This document shows, piece by piece, positions 8,935 through 17,072 of a stretch of 44,353 nt of DNA (its first letter is position 1; every line of letters starts with the position of its first letter). The notes beneath the pieces are model-generated. The model saw only the letters and a program-made list of their open reading frames with translations. It was not told the origin of the DNA and made no database searches. The DNA comes from Microcoleus asticus IPMA8 (GTDB taxonomy: Bacteria; Cyanobacteriota; Cyanobacteriia; Cyanobacteriales; Microcoleaceae): contig NZ_SRRZ01000059.1 of assembly GCF_013179805.1 (NCBI RefSeq), positions 1 to 44,353 on the forward strand. Direction: 5' to 3'. The translations under genes and the position numbers were made by a program.

Positions 8935-9099
8935 GGCAAACCTCACGGGTGAAAGTCTAGTTGAAGCTGACTGGTTAATGTTCGCTTGCGTTTTTCTTTG
9001 ATGGCTTTACTTTAGTCAACCTCGACTCATAAGAGCAAATGTTCTTTTTTATCAAATCAATCACTTCTATTTATAGAATTGTTGGGAAATAGGAGAGAA

Positions 9100-9295
9100 T
9101 AAGAAGAACGAGACAGGGTGAGGGGAAGACTCAACATCGAACCAAAATTTAACGGGAAGTCGCAAACGAGACTTCATGGCGAAAGTCGCCCCAGACGACT
9201 TGGGAGGGTGAACCCGTCAAGCGGAAACGATGTTTGGCGGGAATCGTCATAGTGTGGAACTCGGATTGCAAAAGTCGGCGAAGGGGGATTCTGTA
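9100..9295 (+). other. Structured non-coding remnant, possibly group II intron domain I
   Basis: The segment holds aacgggaagtcgcaaacg, tggcgaaagtcgcc, agggtgaacccgtcaagcgg and gtgtggaactcggattg. This gives local stems (GGCGA-aag-TCGCC) and phrases I associate with the 5' domain of cyanobacterial group II introns. No intron-encoded reverse transcriptase or domain V was found in the window, so it would be a truncated remnant. Low certainty. Confidence 0.25.
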
Positions 9296-9312
9296 TAGTC
9301 AGGACTTACGCA

Positions 9313-9334
9313 GGCACACTACATATAGTGTGCC
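9313..9334. repeat. 9-bp perfect hairpin
   Basis: GGCACACTA-cata-TAGTGTGCC, directly after the tag gtcaggacttacgca. It is likely part of an interspersed repeat or insertion end. Confidence 0.5.
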
Positions 9335-9396
9335 GAAAAAGGGTGATGGCGTTGGGTTCTCGCCCGTGCTCGCGTTTTTTGTGCGACAAGCACGCG

Positions 9397-9691
9397 TTTC
9401 ATGTAGCCCCAACCGTTGCGGAAGACGACCTCTAGAATTTCTCCTTTGCGAGAAGTGTTTTTAACTAGGCTAAACAAGGGGCTTCCGGGTCGATCGGGTT
9501 TAAGGGCAATATAACTACTAGCATAGGGCTGTTAACCAAGCTGACCAGTGTCTTGAAGAATAACTTGGGGGGAATAGCGGGAAGGGGCGTGAGAGCTTTG
9601 GGGGGTGGGGGCGATCTGTTTTTGGCTTTGGCATTACGCCTCATAGTAATATACAGTTAAAGCAGACATGATATTTTTATAATTAAATTTA
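9397..9691. pseudogene. Diverged second copy of the aarF 5' end and its upstream region
   Basis: Read on the minus strand it repeats the first codons of aarF (LFSLVKNTSRKGEILEVV, then NGWGYMK) and breaks off at 9397 in unrelated DNA. About 210 bp of upstream sequence is kept as well. Single-base changes include the ribosome-binding site (GGAGG to GGAAG). The rest of the gene is absent. It ends 87 bp before the start of the Uma2 gene on the other strand. Confidence 0.85.
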
Positions 9692-9777
9692 TTTACTTGA
9701 AAACTTGTGTCAAATACTGGAATGAGTAAGTGATTAAATAACCCGAGTCTAAATGTGTTTAAAACCGTATAAGAGAC

Positions 9778-10362
9778 ATGATTGCAATCCAATTTCCTCA
9801 GACCTCGATCGAATTATCCATCAACTTAACTGACGAGCAATTTTTTCAGCTTTGTCAGAACAACCGCGATTATCAATTTGAACGTACAGCATCCGGGGAA
9901 TTAATTATTATGCCACCGACAGGCAGTGAAACTAGCAAGCGCAATATGGATCTATCGTATCAACTTCGAGCCTGGAGCCGCCAAAATAATCTAGGAGTTG
10001 CCTTCGACTCTTCTGGAGGCTTTAGGCTTCCCAATGGTGCCGATCGCTCTCCTGATGCCTCTTGGGTCAAAAAAGAACGCTGGGATGCTTTAACACCGGA
10101 ACAAAAAGACAGTTTTGCTCCTTTGTGTCCTGATTTTGTTGTTGAGTTGCGTTCTCGGACTGATTCCTTGAAAAAACTTCAAGAGAAAATGCAAGAATAT
10201 ATAGATAACGGTGCTAAATTGGGTTGGTTAATTGACAGGCAAAATCGGCGGGTAGAAATTTATCGCCCCGGTCAAGATGTTGAAATTATCGAAAATCCTG
10301 CCACTCTATCAGGGGAAGATGTACTGCCTGGTTTTGTGTTGAATTTAGAAGAAATTATGTAA
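9778..10362 (+). CDS. Uma2-family (DUF820) putative endonuclease
   Basis: A 194-residue protein of the Uma2/DUF820 family, which is much expanded in cyanobacteria and has a PD-(D/E)XK nuclease fold. Typical blocks are visible: FERTASGELIIMPPTGSETS, the SPDASWV block with the first acidic residue, CPDFVVELRS with the E-x-R form of the active-site block, and the C-terminal IDNGAKLGWLIDRQNRRVEIYRP. Length is normal. The ATG at 9778 follows a weak purine stretch. Its upstream DNA is the duplicated aarF promoter block at 9397-9691, so its expression may have been changed by that duplication. Family assignment is strong; the biological role is unknown. Confidence 0.9.
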   Translation: MIAIQFPQTSIELSINLTDEQFFQLCQNNRDYQFERTASGELIIMPPTGSETSKRNMDLSYQLRAWSRQNNLGVAFDSSGGFRLPNGADRSPDASWVKKERWDALTPEQKDSFAPLCPDFVVELRSRTDSLKKLQEKMQEYIDNGAKLGWLIDRQNRRVEIYRPGQDVEIIENPATLSGEDVLPGFVLNLEEIM

Positions 10363-10476
10363 ATAAAGTAAATAGTAAGGCCCAACACAGATTCAAAAAC
10401 GAATGCCTGGATAAACAGTGATGAATAGTTGGTGTATCCGCCTTGAGAATCCGTGTCGTGCTGCCTCATTTCACCC

Positions 10477-11538
10477 TCACAGCAAATCTTTCAATTTCTC
10501 ATCTTCTCCCAACACCTTAATTACCTGTTTAATCTCCTGCGTCCTGTCCTTTTTCACAATCAAAGTCACATTGCCATCTCTGACAACTACCACATCTTCT
10601 AAACCAATGGTGACAATTAATTCATTCTCATCTGCTGCATAAAAAATGCCACCTTTCGTATCAATTCCGACGTGTTTTGCTAACTCCACATTCGGTTTGT
10701 CTCCTTGCAGCAAACGGCCGATCGCATTCCAATCTCCCAAATCGTCCCAGCTAAACCCTACGGGCAGAACACAGGCTTTTTGCGTCTTCTCCATCAGCGC
10801 GTAATCAATGCTAATTTTGGGTAATTCCGAGTAAGCCTGGGCGCCTTTGGCCTCCAAAGCGGCCATCATTTCCGGTACATGATTTCGCAATTCTGTCAAG
10901 ACTGTTCCGACTCGAAAGACAAAAATTCCGCCGTTCCAACTAAACTTGCCACTGGCTACAAATTCTTCAGCAGTTGTGCGATCGGGCTTTTCCGTAAACC
11001 TCGCCACCCGATAGGCCGGAAAACCCCCAAAACTGCCAATTTCCTCGCCTTGTTCGATGTAGCCGTAGCCGGTAGAAGCATAACTCGGTTTTACTCCCAA
11101 AGTGGCGATCGCATCCTGATTTCTCGCCAACTCAGCCGCCGCCTCCAAAGTCTTCTCAAACTCCTCCGGTTCCCCAATCCAGTGATCCGCCGGGAAAAAA
11201 CCAACCACCGCATCCTCACCGTAACGCTTCGCAGTTTCTATAGCAGTCCAGGCCACCGCCGGCGCCGTATCCCGACCCTCCGGTTCCGCCAGCAAATTCT
11301 CAGGAGGCAGCAGCGGCAACTGTTCGCGGACTCCCGCGGCCAACATTTCCGACGTTACCACCCACAAATCGTCCCAACCGTTACCTAATGTTAATAGTCG
11401 ATCGGCAGTTGCTTGCAGCAAACTCTTGCCGCTACCGTCGAGACTCAAAAACTGCTTGGGCCGCTGTTTGCGACTCAGCGGCCAGAAACGTTCGCCTTTA
11501 CCGCCGGCGAGAATTACGGGAATTAAGGTTTTGGTCAT
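10477..11538 (-). CDS. manC: Mannose-1-phosphate guanylyltransferase (GDP-mannose pyrophosphorylase)
   Basis: A 353-residue nucleotidyltransferase with the signature VILAGGKGERFWPLSRKQRPKQ at its start (residues about 8-29; glycine-rich loop and pyrophosphorylase motif), then FFPADHWIG, GYGYIEQGEEIG, FTEKPD and WNGGIFVFR, all typical of bacterial GDP-mannose pyrophosphorylases. It makes GDP-mannose from mannose-1-phosphate and GTP for polysaccharides and glycosylation. It is the short, single-domain form; the C-terminal isomerase domain of bifunctional ManC/AlgA enzymes is missing. The neighbours are not sugar genes, so it probably stands alone. The gene symbol is used in the broad sense. Confidence 0.9.
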   Translation of the reverse strand: MTKTLIPVILAGGKGERFWPLSRKQRPKQFLSLDGSGKSLLQATADRLLTLGNGWDDLWVVTSEMLAAGVREQLPLLPPENLLAEPEGRDTAPAVAWTAIETAKRYGEDAVVGFFPADHWIGEPEEFEKTLEAAAELARNQDAIATLGVKPSYASTGYGYIEQGEEIGSFGGFPAYRVARFTEKPDRTTAEEFVASGKFSWNGGIFVFRVGTVLTELRNHVPEMMAALEAKGAQAYSELPKISIDYALMEKTQKACVLPVGFSWDDLGDWNAIGRLLQGDKPNVELAKHVGIDTKGGIFYAADENELIVTIGLEDVVVVRDGNVTLIVKKDRTQEIKQVIKVLGEDEKLKDLL

Positions 11539-11683
11539 GATTTGAAGTTAAACAGTTCTGATCTATTTTGCCTGACACTTGAGGGATTGAAACGATCGTG
11601 ATATAATTGATCTAACTAATTAATTGTTGGCAGCGTGGCGTTAACGCGCTACGTTTTTTATTTAGTAGGGATTTTTAAAATGC

Positions 11684-12616
11684 CTAGGAGGGATTTTTGG
11701 TCATTTTGTCAATCCAATTAGCATAAAACGATACCCGCGTGTCGCCGGAAATTTCCCCGAAACTGCCATTGTCGTCAATTTTATCAATATCGGCGATGTT
11801 TGTTTTGAAAAATCCCCGATCGCTATAACCCCAAGAACTAATCCCCGCAATTTTCCCATCGACAAACGAAGGCCCGCCCGAATCTCCGCTAGCCGTAGCT
11901 ATCTCATTTTTCCCCAAACCTCGATCGCGCAACTTCGGAAAATGCCTCCCCAAAGTATCCCGTTCCGCACTTCCATCGTCAAAATCAAAGATTAATTGAC
12001 TTCCCAAAACCAAATCGGACATATCTGATTCTGTAGCATCTTTCAAAACATCAATTAACGCATCATAGCGATTCTGTCCGCTATATCTTTTTGCCTCAGA
12101 ATTAGAATTTTCATCTTGTCCCTTTGCACCTAAACCTATATATCCGTATCCCACCTTTGTCAATACTTTGCCTACTTCATTCTTGTTTCTATTTATATCG
12201 TACTGTTGAATACTTTTTGGTGCGACCCTTTTCAGTTTTAAAATAGCAATATCGTTGCCAACTTCTGACTCATAACCATTCCAACCCGGATGAATATAAT
12301 AATTGCTAACAGAGATCCTAACTTCACCGCTAGGCAATTTAAAATTTGCTTTGATTGCCGTTTCTGCAGGAACCTTGACTCCGCCTCCGTTCAGACAGTG
12401 GGCGGCCGTGAGAACGTACAATCCTCCTGTTAGCAGCGAACCCGTACATTGAGTGGGATCGAGATAGGCGACGCCTGTATATTGATTGAAAGCTAAAGGT
12501 TTGCGGGAACTGCTGTTACCAAAAGCACTAATTATTGCTCGCCCGATTTCTGCTGTTTCTAAAACTAACAATACAGTCAAAACTACCATTAATAAAACTT
12601 TTATTGCTGACTTCAT
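11684..12616 (-). CDS. Secreted trypsin-like (S1) serine protease
   Basis: A 310-residue chymotrypsin-fold protease. A signal peptide or membrane anchor occupies residues 1-29 (IKVLLMVVLTVLLVLE). The catalytic triad is complete: His73 in TAAHC, Asp122 in GNDIAILKLK, Ser246 in ASGDSGGPS. A disulfide-like pair Cys57/Cys74 surrounds the histidine. It is therefore likely an active, exported endopeptidase acting in the periplasm or outside the cell. An inserted region about 160-235 rich in charged residues is longer than in plain trypsins. It is transcribed alone; the upstream region carries a palindromic repeat at 12732-12748. The substrate is unknown. Confidence 0.9.
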   Translation of the reverse strand: MKSAIKVLLMVVLTVLLVLETAEIGRAIISAFGNSSSRKPLAFNQYTGVAYLDPTQCTGSLLTGGLYVLTAAHCLNGGGVKVPAETAIKANFKLPSGEVRISVSNYYIHPGWNGYESEVGNDIAILKLKRVAPKSIQQYDINRNKNEVGKVLTKVGYGYIGLGAKGQDENSNSEAKRYSGQNRYDALIDVLKDATESDMSDLVLGSQLIFDFDDGSAERDTLGRHFPKLRDRGLGKNEIATASGDSGGPSFVDGKIAGISSWGYSDRGFFKTNIADIDKIDDNGSFGEISGDTRVSFYANWIDKMTKNPS

Positions 12617-12731
12617 TTTTGATATTAAATTGATTGAATAGCTGTTAGATCAAATCCGGTATTATTGGAATTAATGTTACCTACAATCAGGAGACGGCAG
12701 CGCAGTTTTTATACAATTAATCCTGGTAGGA

Positions 12732-12748
12732 ACACGGCAGTGCCGTGT
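12732..12748. repeat. Palindromic intergenic repeat ACACGGCA/TGCCGTGT
   Basis: An 8-bp perfect inverted repeat with a one-base centre, between the protease start and the stop of the PSI accumulation factor gene. It is followed on neither strand by a T-run. It resembles other short GC palindromes in this window. Confidence 0.55.
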
Positions 12749-12765
12749 CCTCTTATTGCAATATT

Positions 12766-13380
12766 TTACTTCGTCGACAATTCGACGTTAAGTTCGTTCA
12801 CGACACGGCGTTTGCGCGGGAGTGATTTTTCTCTGGGTAGCAAGTCAAATACTTTCCGAAAAGCATCATCTACCTGTTCAAAGGATATTTGTCCTTTCTC
12901 GTTAAAAACTACTTTTCCCGATTGGTCGAGGATGACAGTTTGAGGTACAAAACCTTCGTAGTAATGGCTCGGTTCGGTGAGTTCCGGTGACGGTTTCGGA
13001 GGCAAAGAGTCAACTGTTATAGGCATAAAATCGGCTTCGCGGCCGTAAAATTCCTGGAGTTGAGAGACGACGATCGCGTATTGCTTGGAGTCGCTGCTGT
13101 CGTCAGTGTAAAACACTAACAATACGGGTTTATTGCGTTTGAAAGAATCTGTGAGTTTGACTTTAGGAGGAACTAGGGAACCGTTGCCGGCGTAGAGGGC
13201 AAAGATTGTACCGTCATAGCGATCGTCTGTGAGAGTTGCGAAGGCTGGTGGCGTGCCGGTTAGCAGTATCAAGCTAAGTGCGATCGCCACTGTTAAAAGA
13301 CTGGCTGACAAGATTCGCCGCAGCAAGCCCAGGCCAGAAGCAGCAGTAACAATTGATTTTTTTTTGTCAGGAAGTATCAT
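12766..13380 (-). CDS. Thylakoid membrane photosystem I accumulation factor, thioredoxin-like
   Basis: From the ATG at 13380-13378 the protein has 204 residues. The open frame reaches 13578, but the extra 66 codons lack family features, and this ATG directly begins a signal/anchor sequence (LLRRILSASLLTVAIALSL, then GTPPAFA). The mature part begins TLTDDRYDGTIFALYAGNGS and has a thioredoxin-like core (KPVLLVFYTDDSSDSKQYA; VPQTVILDQSGKVVF). The CxxC of true thioredoxins is replaced by DSSDSK, so it should not be a disulfide oxidoreductase. It matches the cyanobacterial family annotated as photosystem I accumulation factor, acting at the thylakoid membrane. The assignment comes from remembered family sequence, not a search. 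Confidence 0.75.
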   Translation of the reverse strand: MILPDKKKSIVTAASGLGLLRRILSASLLTVAIALSLILLTGTPPAFATLTDDRYDGTIFALYAGNGSLVPPKVKLTDSFKRNKPVLLVFYTDDSSDSKQYAIVVSQLQEFYGREADFMPITVDSLPPKPSPELTEPSHYYEGFVPQTVILDQSGKVVFNEKGQISFEQVDDAFRKVFDLLPREKSLPRKRRVVNELNVELSTK

Positions 13381-13827
13381 AGGTTGTTGGCAGTTGCTGT
13401 ATGCTGGCGAAATCCGATGCAAAAACTTTGATAATTTTATCACCCCAATGTAGGCAAATGTTGTTGAGTAGGTTAAAGTAGTTTCGGATCGACTATCATA
13501 TTTTGCTTGTTGTAGCGATCGACACGGTGATTCTACTGACAGAAGAGAACTAGGGCGGGCTGGAAGTGTCCGCGCCACAATAAAATTTATTTTTGGTGGG
13601 GTGGGCTTCTAGCTTCCCAGAAGAGTGCAAGATCTTAGAGGATGTTTTAAAAGGGTCGTTTGACCTCATAGTTGGCACAAAGAAGCATCTAAGTATGGGC
13701 CCAAACCTTGATTGATCGTCTCAGTTAAGCCCAAGCAGAAGGGCTAAATTATACCTTCCCAGACTTTTAAAACATCCTCTTAAATTCAACTGATTACTAG
13801 AAACTGACAACTGGGAATTCACAACTA
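13381..13827. other. Intergenic region between the PSI factor and uppP, containing a MITE
   Basis: It holds the promoter side of the minus-strand PSI-factor gene (an open but unconvincing extension to 13578), the complete 140-bp MITE at 13640-13779, and a short leader in front of uppP. Confidence 0.7.
13640..13779. mobile_element. 140-bp MITE with 16-bp perfect terminal inverted repeats and TTA target duplication
   Basis: The ends are GAGGATGTTTTAAAAG (13640-13655) and its exact complement (13764-13779), flanked on both sides by TTA (13637-13639 and 13780-13782). A three-base TNA duplication fits the IS5/IS1031 group. No coding capacity. It would be mobilised in trans by a related transposase. 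It is inserted just upstream of uppP. Confidence 0.85.
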
Positions 13828-14730
13828 ATGATAGCTTTGCTTGAGGCACTCCTCGCCCAAACGCCCGCGGCTGATGTTTCCGGACCCGCTCAAATCAATC
13901 TTGTGCAGGCGATTGTTTTAGGAATTGTACAAGGATTAACAGAGTTTTTGCCCATCAGCAGCAGCGCTCATTTGAAGGTAGTGCCGATCGCCCTGGGATG
14001 GGGCGATCCGGGGGTTGCTTATACTGCTGTTATTCAGTTGGGCAGCATTGTTGCAGTGCTTTGGTATTTCTGGAAAGACTTGACAAATATAACTTTTGGT
14101 GCTGTAGATGCCCTGGTGCGGCGCGACTACAAATCGCAAGAGTTTCGGATCGCATTGGGAATTGTTTTGGGAACAATACCTATAGTCTTTTTTGGGCTGC
14201 TAATCAAGGCATTGGTTCCAGATTTTGACAAGTCGCCGCTCAGAAGTTTAGCCAGCATCGCCATTGCTTCGATCGTCATGTCGCTGCTGTTAGCAATAGC
14301 AGAAAAAACTGGCAGGCGCTCGCGCCCTTTTGAAAAGTTAACTGTCCCAGACGGCATTTTGATGGGATTAGCTGAAGCAATTGCATTGATTCCGGGGTGT
14401 TCGCGATCGGGTTCTACCCTAACAGCAGGATTGTTTATGGGATTAGAAAGACCCGCGGCCGCGCGGTTTTCTTTTTTATTGGGAATTCCGGCCATTACTC
14501 TGGCTGGATTAGTGGAATTGAAGGGTGCTTTGGGAGAAGGAATCGGCGATGCTGGAGTTGCAGCTTTGATAGTGGGAACGATTTCGGCATTTGTGTTTTC
14601 TTATTTGTCGATCGCGTGGCTGATGAAGTTCCTGCAAACTCAAAATACGTGGGTGTTTGTGTGGTACAGGTTGGCTTTTGGCGTGGCGATTTTGACCGCG
14701 CTTGCAGGTGGGGCCGTGAACAATATTTAA
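13828..14730 (+). CDS. uppP: Undecaprenyl-diphosphate phosphatase UppP (BacA)
   Basis: A 300-residue polytopic membrane enzyme that recycles undecaprenyl diphosphate to the monophosphate carrier for peptidoglycan and glycan export. Both signature motifs are present: QGLTEFLPISSSAHL (residues 35-49, with the essential Glu39) and PGCSRSGSTLTAGLFMGLER (189-208, with the catalytic Arg/Ser cluster). Eight or so hydrophobic segments fit the family, and length is typical apart from an extra 15-20 residues at the N-terminus (QTPAADVSGP) often seen in cyanobacteria. The ATG at 13828 begins 45 bp after a MITE, so the upstream control region has been split or altered. A GC hairpin at 14740-14780 may end the transcript. 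Confidence 0.95.
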   Translation: MIALLEALLAQTPAADVSGPAQINLVQAIVLGIVQGLTEFLPISSSAHLKVVPIALGWGDPGVAYTAVIQLGSIVAVLWYFWKDLTNITFGAVDALVRRDYKSQEFRIALGIVLGTIPIVFFGLLIKALVPDFDKSPLRSLASIAIASIVMSLLLAIAEKTGRRSRPFEKLTVPDGILMGLAEAIALIPGCSRSGSTLTAGLFMGLERPAAARFSFLLGIPAITLAGLVELKGALGEGIGDAGVAALIVGTISAFVFSYLSIAWLMKFLQTQNTWVFVWYRLAFGVAILTALAGGAVNNI

Positions 14731-14739
14731 AAAGTAAAT

Positions 14740-14780
14740 CCGAGAGCAGTAGGAGCGACATAAGTCGCTCTGAACTCGGT
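14740..14780 (+). terminator. Hairpin after uppP, probable transcript end
   Basis: CCGAG...CTCGG outer arms enclose GAGCGAC (14753-14759)-ataa-GTCGCTC (14764-14770). No strong T-run follows, so termination is inferred from position only. Confidence 0.45.
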
Positions 14781-15161
14781 ATAATTAAGAACTAGAACGC
14801 CGAATTACAAAATTATTATGAATGAAAGAAAGTCGGAAACCTCAACAGCCAGAGAATCTATTCATGCAGTCTAAAATAAATTTAGATCTGACGATTGATA
14901 TAAAATGTGCGCGCGTGCCGTTAAGGAGGAAGGCGAACGATTTGTCTCACCCTTTTTTTCTTGAATTTGAGCTTACCACTTTTCTTTTATTTACACAACT
15001 CATTCAGACGGGCTAGAGTAACAAAAAATACAAAAAAAATTAAACTATCTGATGCTGATAATGTTTAATTAGATCCTCAAATTCTTCAAGAAGTCGGGAC
15101 TCTGGGTATTCTATTTTTTAGCGATTAGTAGTGCGATCGACCTTTGGGGAGTTTTTGCAGT
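14781..15161. other. Gene-free stretch between uppP and the TPR gene
   Basis: An AT-rich region. A 64-codon open frame at 14822-15016 has no family features and I treat it as chance. I see no repeat or RNA structure of note. Confidence 0.5.
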
Positions 15162-16499
15162 TTATTGAAGTTTCCTCAGATTGTTAATGGCTTTTTCATA
15201 GTTACTCTGATCGCCTTGCTGCTGAAATAAATCTGCTGCTTTCTGAAAGTCTTGAATCGCCCCGGGTTTGTCTCCCTCTTTAGCGCGGGCAAGTCCCCGG
15301 CTCAAATAAGCACCGGCTAAGTTAGGATCGATTCGCAAAGCTGCGTTGTAATCGGCTACAGCACTTTGCGTGTCTCCTAAACGAAAGCGGGTAACGCCCC
15401 GGTTTAAGTAGGCACCGGCAAAGTTAGGATTAATTTGCAAAGCTCGATCGTAATCGGCTACAGCACCCTGGCTGTCTCCTAAATCATCGCGGGCATTCCC
15501 CCGGTTGATGTACGCTTGGGCATATTTAGGATTGATTCGCACAGCTTCGTTAAAATCGGCTACAGCACCCTGGTTGTCTCCTGAAACATAACGGATATTC
15601 CCCCGGTGGTAATAAGCAAGAGCATCGTTAGGATTAATTTGTAAAACTTGGTTGAAATCCGCGATCGCACCTTCCTTGTCTCCTAAACTATAGCGGGCAA
15701 GTCCCCGGTTGCCGTAGGCTTGGGATAAGTTAGGATTAATTCGCAAAGCTTCGTTGAAATCCGCCACAGCACCCTCGCTGTCTCCTAATTGAGAGCGCAC
15801 CATTCCCCGGTTGTTGTAGGCAGAGGCATAGTTAGGATTAATTCGCAAAGCTTCGGTGTAATCGGCTACAGCACCCTTGTTGTCTCCCAAACGATAGCGG
15901 GTAACTCCCCGGTTGTAGTAGGCTGAGGTATCGTTGGGATTAATTCGTAAAGCTGCGTTGTAATCGGCGAGTGCACCTTGGCTGTCTCCTGAGTCATCGC
16001 GGGCATTGCCCCGGCTGATGTAGGCTTCTACATAGTTAGGATTAATTCGCAAAGCTTCGTTGAAATCGGCTACAGCACCCTTATTGTCTCCTAAAATATA
16101 GCGGGCATTTCCCCGGCTGTTGTAGGCTTCTGCATAATTAGGATTAAGCGCGATGGCTTGAGTGTAAGCAGCTATAGCGCCTTGATAATCTCCTTTTTCA
16201 TATTTTTCCTCACCCTGAATAAAGAAATCCTCAGCTTTGGGCGCAGCCACGACAGGCGCACTGGGAATCTTTACCCCTACATCCACTTGAGCTGATGCTA
16301 ATAATCTCAAACTGGTATTAATCGGAATCCCCTGATTGAAAACTGGTTCTCCGTTCAGAATCCCAGTGCTAATATATTTGAGAGTACCGTTGCACAAAAA
16401 GCTATGATTTCCCGCACGGCTGGGTTGACAAAAGAGCGCTGTTGTGCTGCCAGAAACAACTAACCCTGTCAGGAGTCCCGTCAAAATTTTGAGTTTCAT
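15162..16499 (-). CDS. Exported TPR-repeat protein (10 repeats)
   Basis: From the ATG at 16499-16497 (MKLKILTGLLTGLVVSG) the protein has 445 residues; an ATG seven codons upstream is also possible. A signal peptide ends near SRAG. A unique segment of about 70 residues with two cysteines follows, then ten consecutive 34-residue tetratricopeptide repeats with consensus AYxxRGxARYxLGDxxGAVADFNEALRINPNY split over two lines of helix. The repeats are alike also in DNA (102-bp period), which suggests recent expansion. TPR arrays bind partner proteins; the location is likely periplasm or lumen. Partner and function are unknown. Confidence 0.85.
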   Translation of the reverse strand: MKLKILTGLLTGLVVSGSTTALFCQPSRAGNHSFLCNGTLKYISTGILNGEPVFNQGIPINTSLRLLASAQVDVGVKIPSAPVVAAPKAEDFFIQGEEKYEKGDYQGAIAAYTQAIALNPNYAEAYNSRGNARYILGDNKGAVADFNEALRINPNYVEAYISRGNARDDSGDSQGALADYNAALRINPNDTSAYYNRGVTRYRLGDNKGAVADYTEALRINPNYASAYNNRGMVRSQLGDSEGAVADFNEALRINPNLSQAYGNRGLARYSLGDKEGAIADFNQVLQINPNDALAYYHRGNIRYVSGDNQGAVADFNEAVRINPKYAQAYINRGNARDDLGDSQGAVADYDRALQINPNFAGAYLNRGVTRFRLGDTQSAVADYNAALRIDPNLAGAYLSRGLARAKEGDKPGAIQDFQKAADLFQQQGDQSNYEKAINNLRKLQ

Positions 16500-16627
16500 A
16501 AATACATATTTTTGATACATATTCTCTCACAGATCAGGTTAATTCACAACCCAGAACTGAGCCTGATTGTAAAGGCGATCGACTTTAGCAAACTATATCA
16601 ATACCGAAAAAAGGAACCAGAAAAATA

Positions 16628-16930
16628 ATTGTTGATGGGGAGCCTTTCATCTGGCTAATCCGAAGACAAGCTACTTATACGCAATCATGCTACGCTGGCG
16701 GAAATATTCATGTTGGTGTCGAACACCCTGAAGAACCGGGTTCGGTGTTAGTTATCCTCACCGATCGACCTCATCCTCAATGTTTGGTGGATATTAACGA
16801 AGTGAAACCAGTAAGACCCTCTGATGTAGCACAATGGATAGGGCAAGCGGTGCGACTCGGATGGCAGCCTCGGCTACCCGGAATAACTTTTAAGGTGCGG
16901 ATTGCAGGACTGTTTATGGAAAAAATATAA
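16628..16930 (+). CDS. Small conserved cyanobacterial protein, start codon unclear
   Basis: The open frame reads IVDGEPFIWLIRRQATYTQ, then GGNIHVGVEHPEEPGSVLVI, LTDRPHPQCLV and VKPVRPSDVAQWIGQAVRLGW, matching a family of about 100-residue cyanobacterial proteins of unknown function. Coding signal clearly begins upstream of the only standard start (GTG at 16745), which would cut off 38 conserved residues. Between the upstream stop (about 16584) and 16631 there is no ATG, GTG or TTG in frame. ATA 16625 or ATT 16628 would be non-standard starts, with AAAGGA upstream. Either a rare ATT/ATA start is used or the start codon was lost and the gene is dying. Confidence 0.6.
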   Translation: MVDGEPFIWLIRRQATYTQSCYAGGNIHVGVEHPEEPGSVLVILTDRPHPQCLVDINEVKPVRPSDVAQWIGQAVRLGWQPRLPGITFKVRIAGLFMEKI

Positions 16931-16984
16931 TGCTGTTTCTTCAGTAACCACACAAGTCAATTCTGTGAAAGACAATTCACTCGC

Positions 16985-17028
16985 CTAGGATGAATTTAGC
17001 GATCGCCCGATCGCCAAATTCATCCTAG
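16985..17028. repeat. Large hairpin with HIP1-like core
   Basis: Perfect 13-bp arms ctaggatgaattt and aaattcatcctag, then after one mismatch a 7-bp inner stem GCGATCG/CGATCGC with a 2-base loop. It lies between the small conserved gene and the methyltransferase gene. No T-run follows on the plus strand. Confidence 0.65.
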
Positions 17029-17072
17029 ACAAGTTAAACTGTAAACATTCTCCGCTAGCCACATCCTAAACT

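Larger units (their letters stand above)
8935..9777. other. 843-bp gene-free region built of repeats and remnants
   Basis: No intact gene. From left to right: the DUF1003 upstream region; a structured GC-rich stretch at about 9100-9295; a common-looking tag gtcaggacttacgca at 9299-9313; the hairpin at 9313-9334; unassigned GC-rich DNA; and the second copy of the aarF 5' end and promoter region at 9397-9691, whose AT-rich tail leads up to the Uma2 gene. Confidence 0.7.

Noticed and set aside
11628..11660. GC hairpin gcgtggcgttaacgcgctacg followed by T's as a terminator
   Set aside because: The T-run is on the plus strand, but no plus-strand gene lies upstream; stem pairing is imperfect.
14822..15016. 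A 64-codon frame after uppP
   Set aside because: No ribosome site of note, no recognisable motif; composition fits intergenic DNA.
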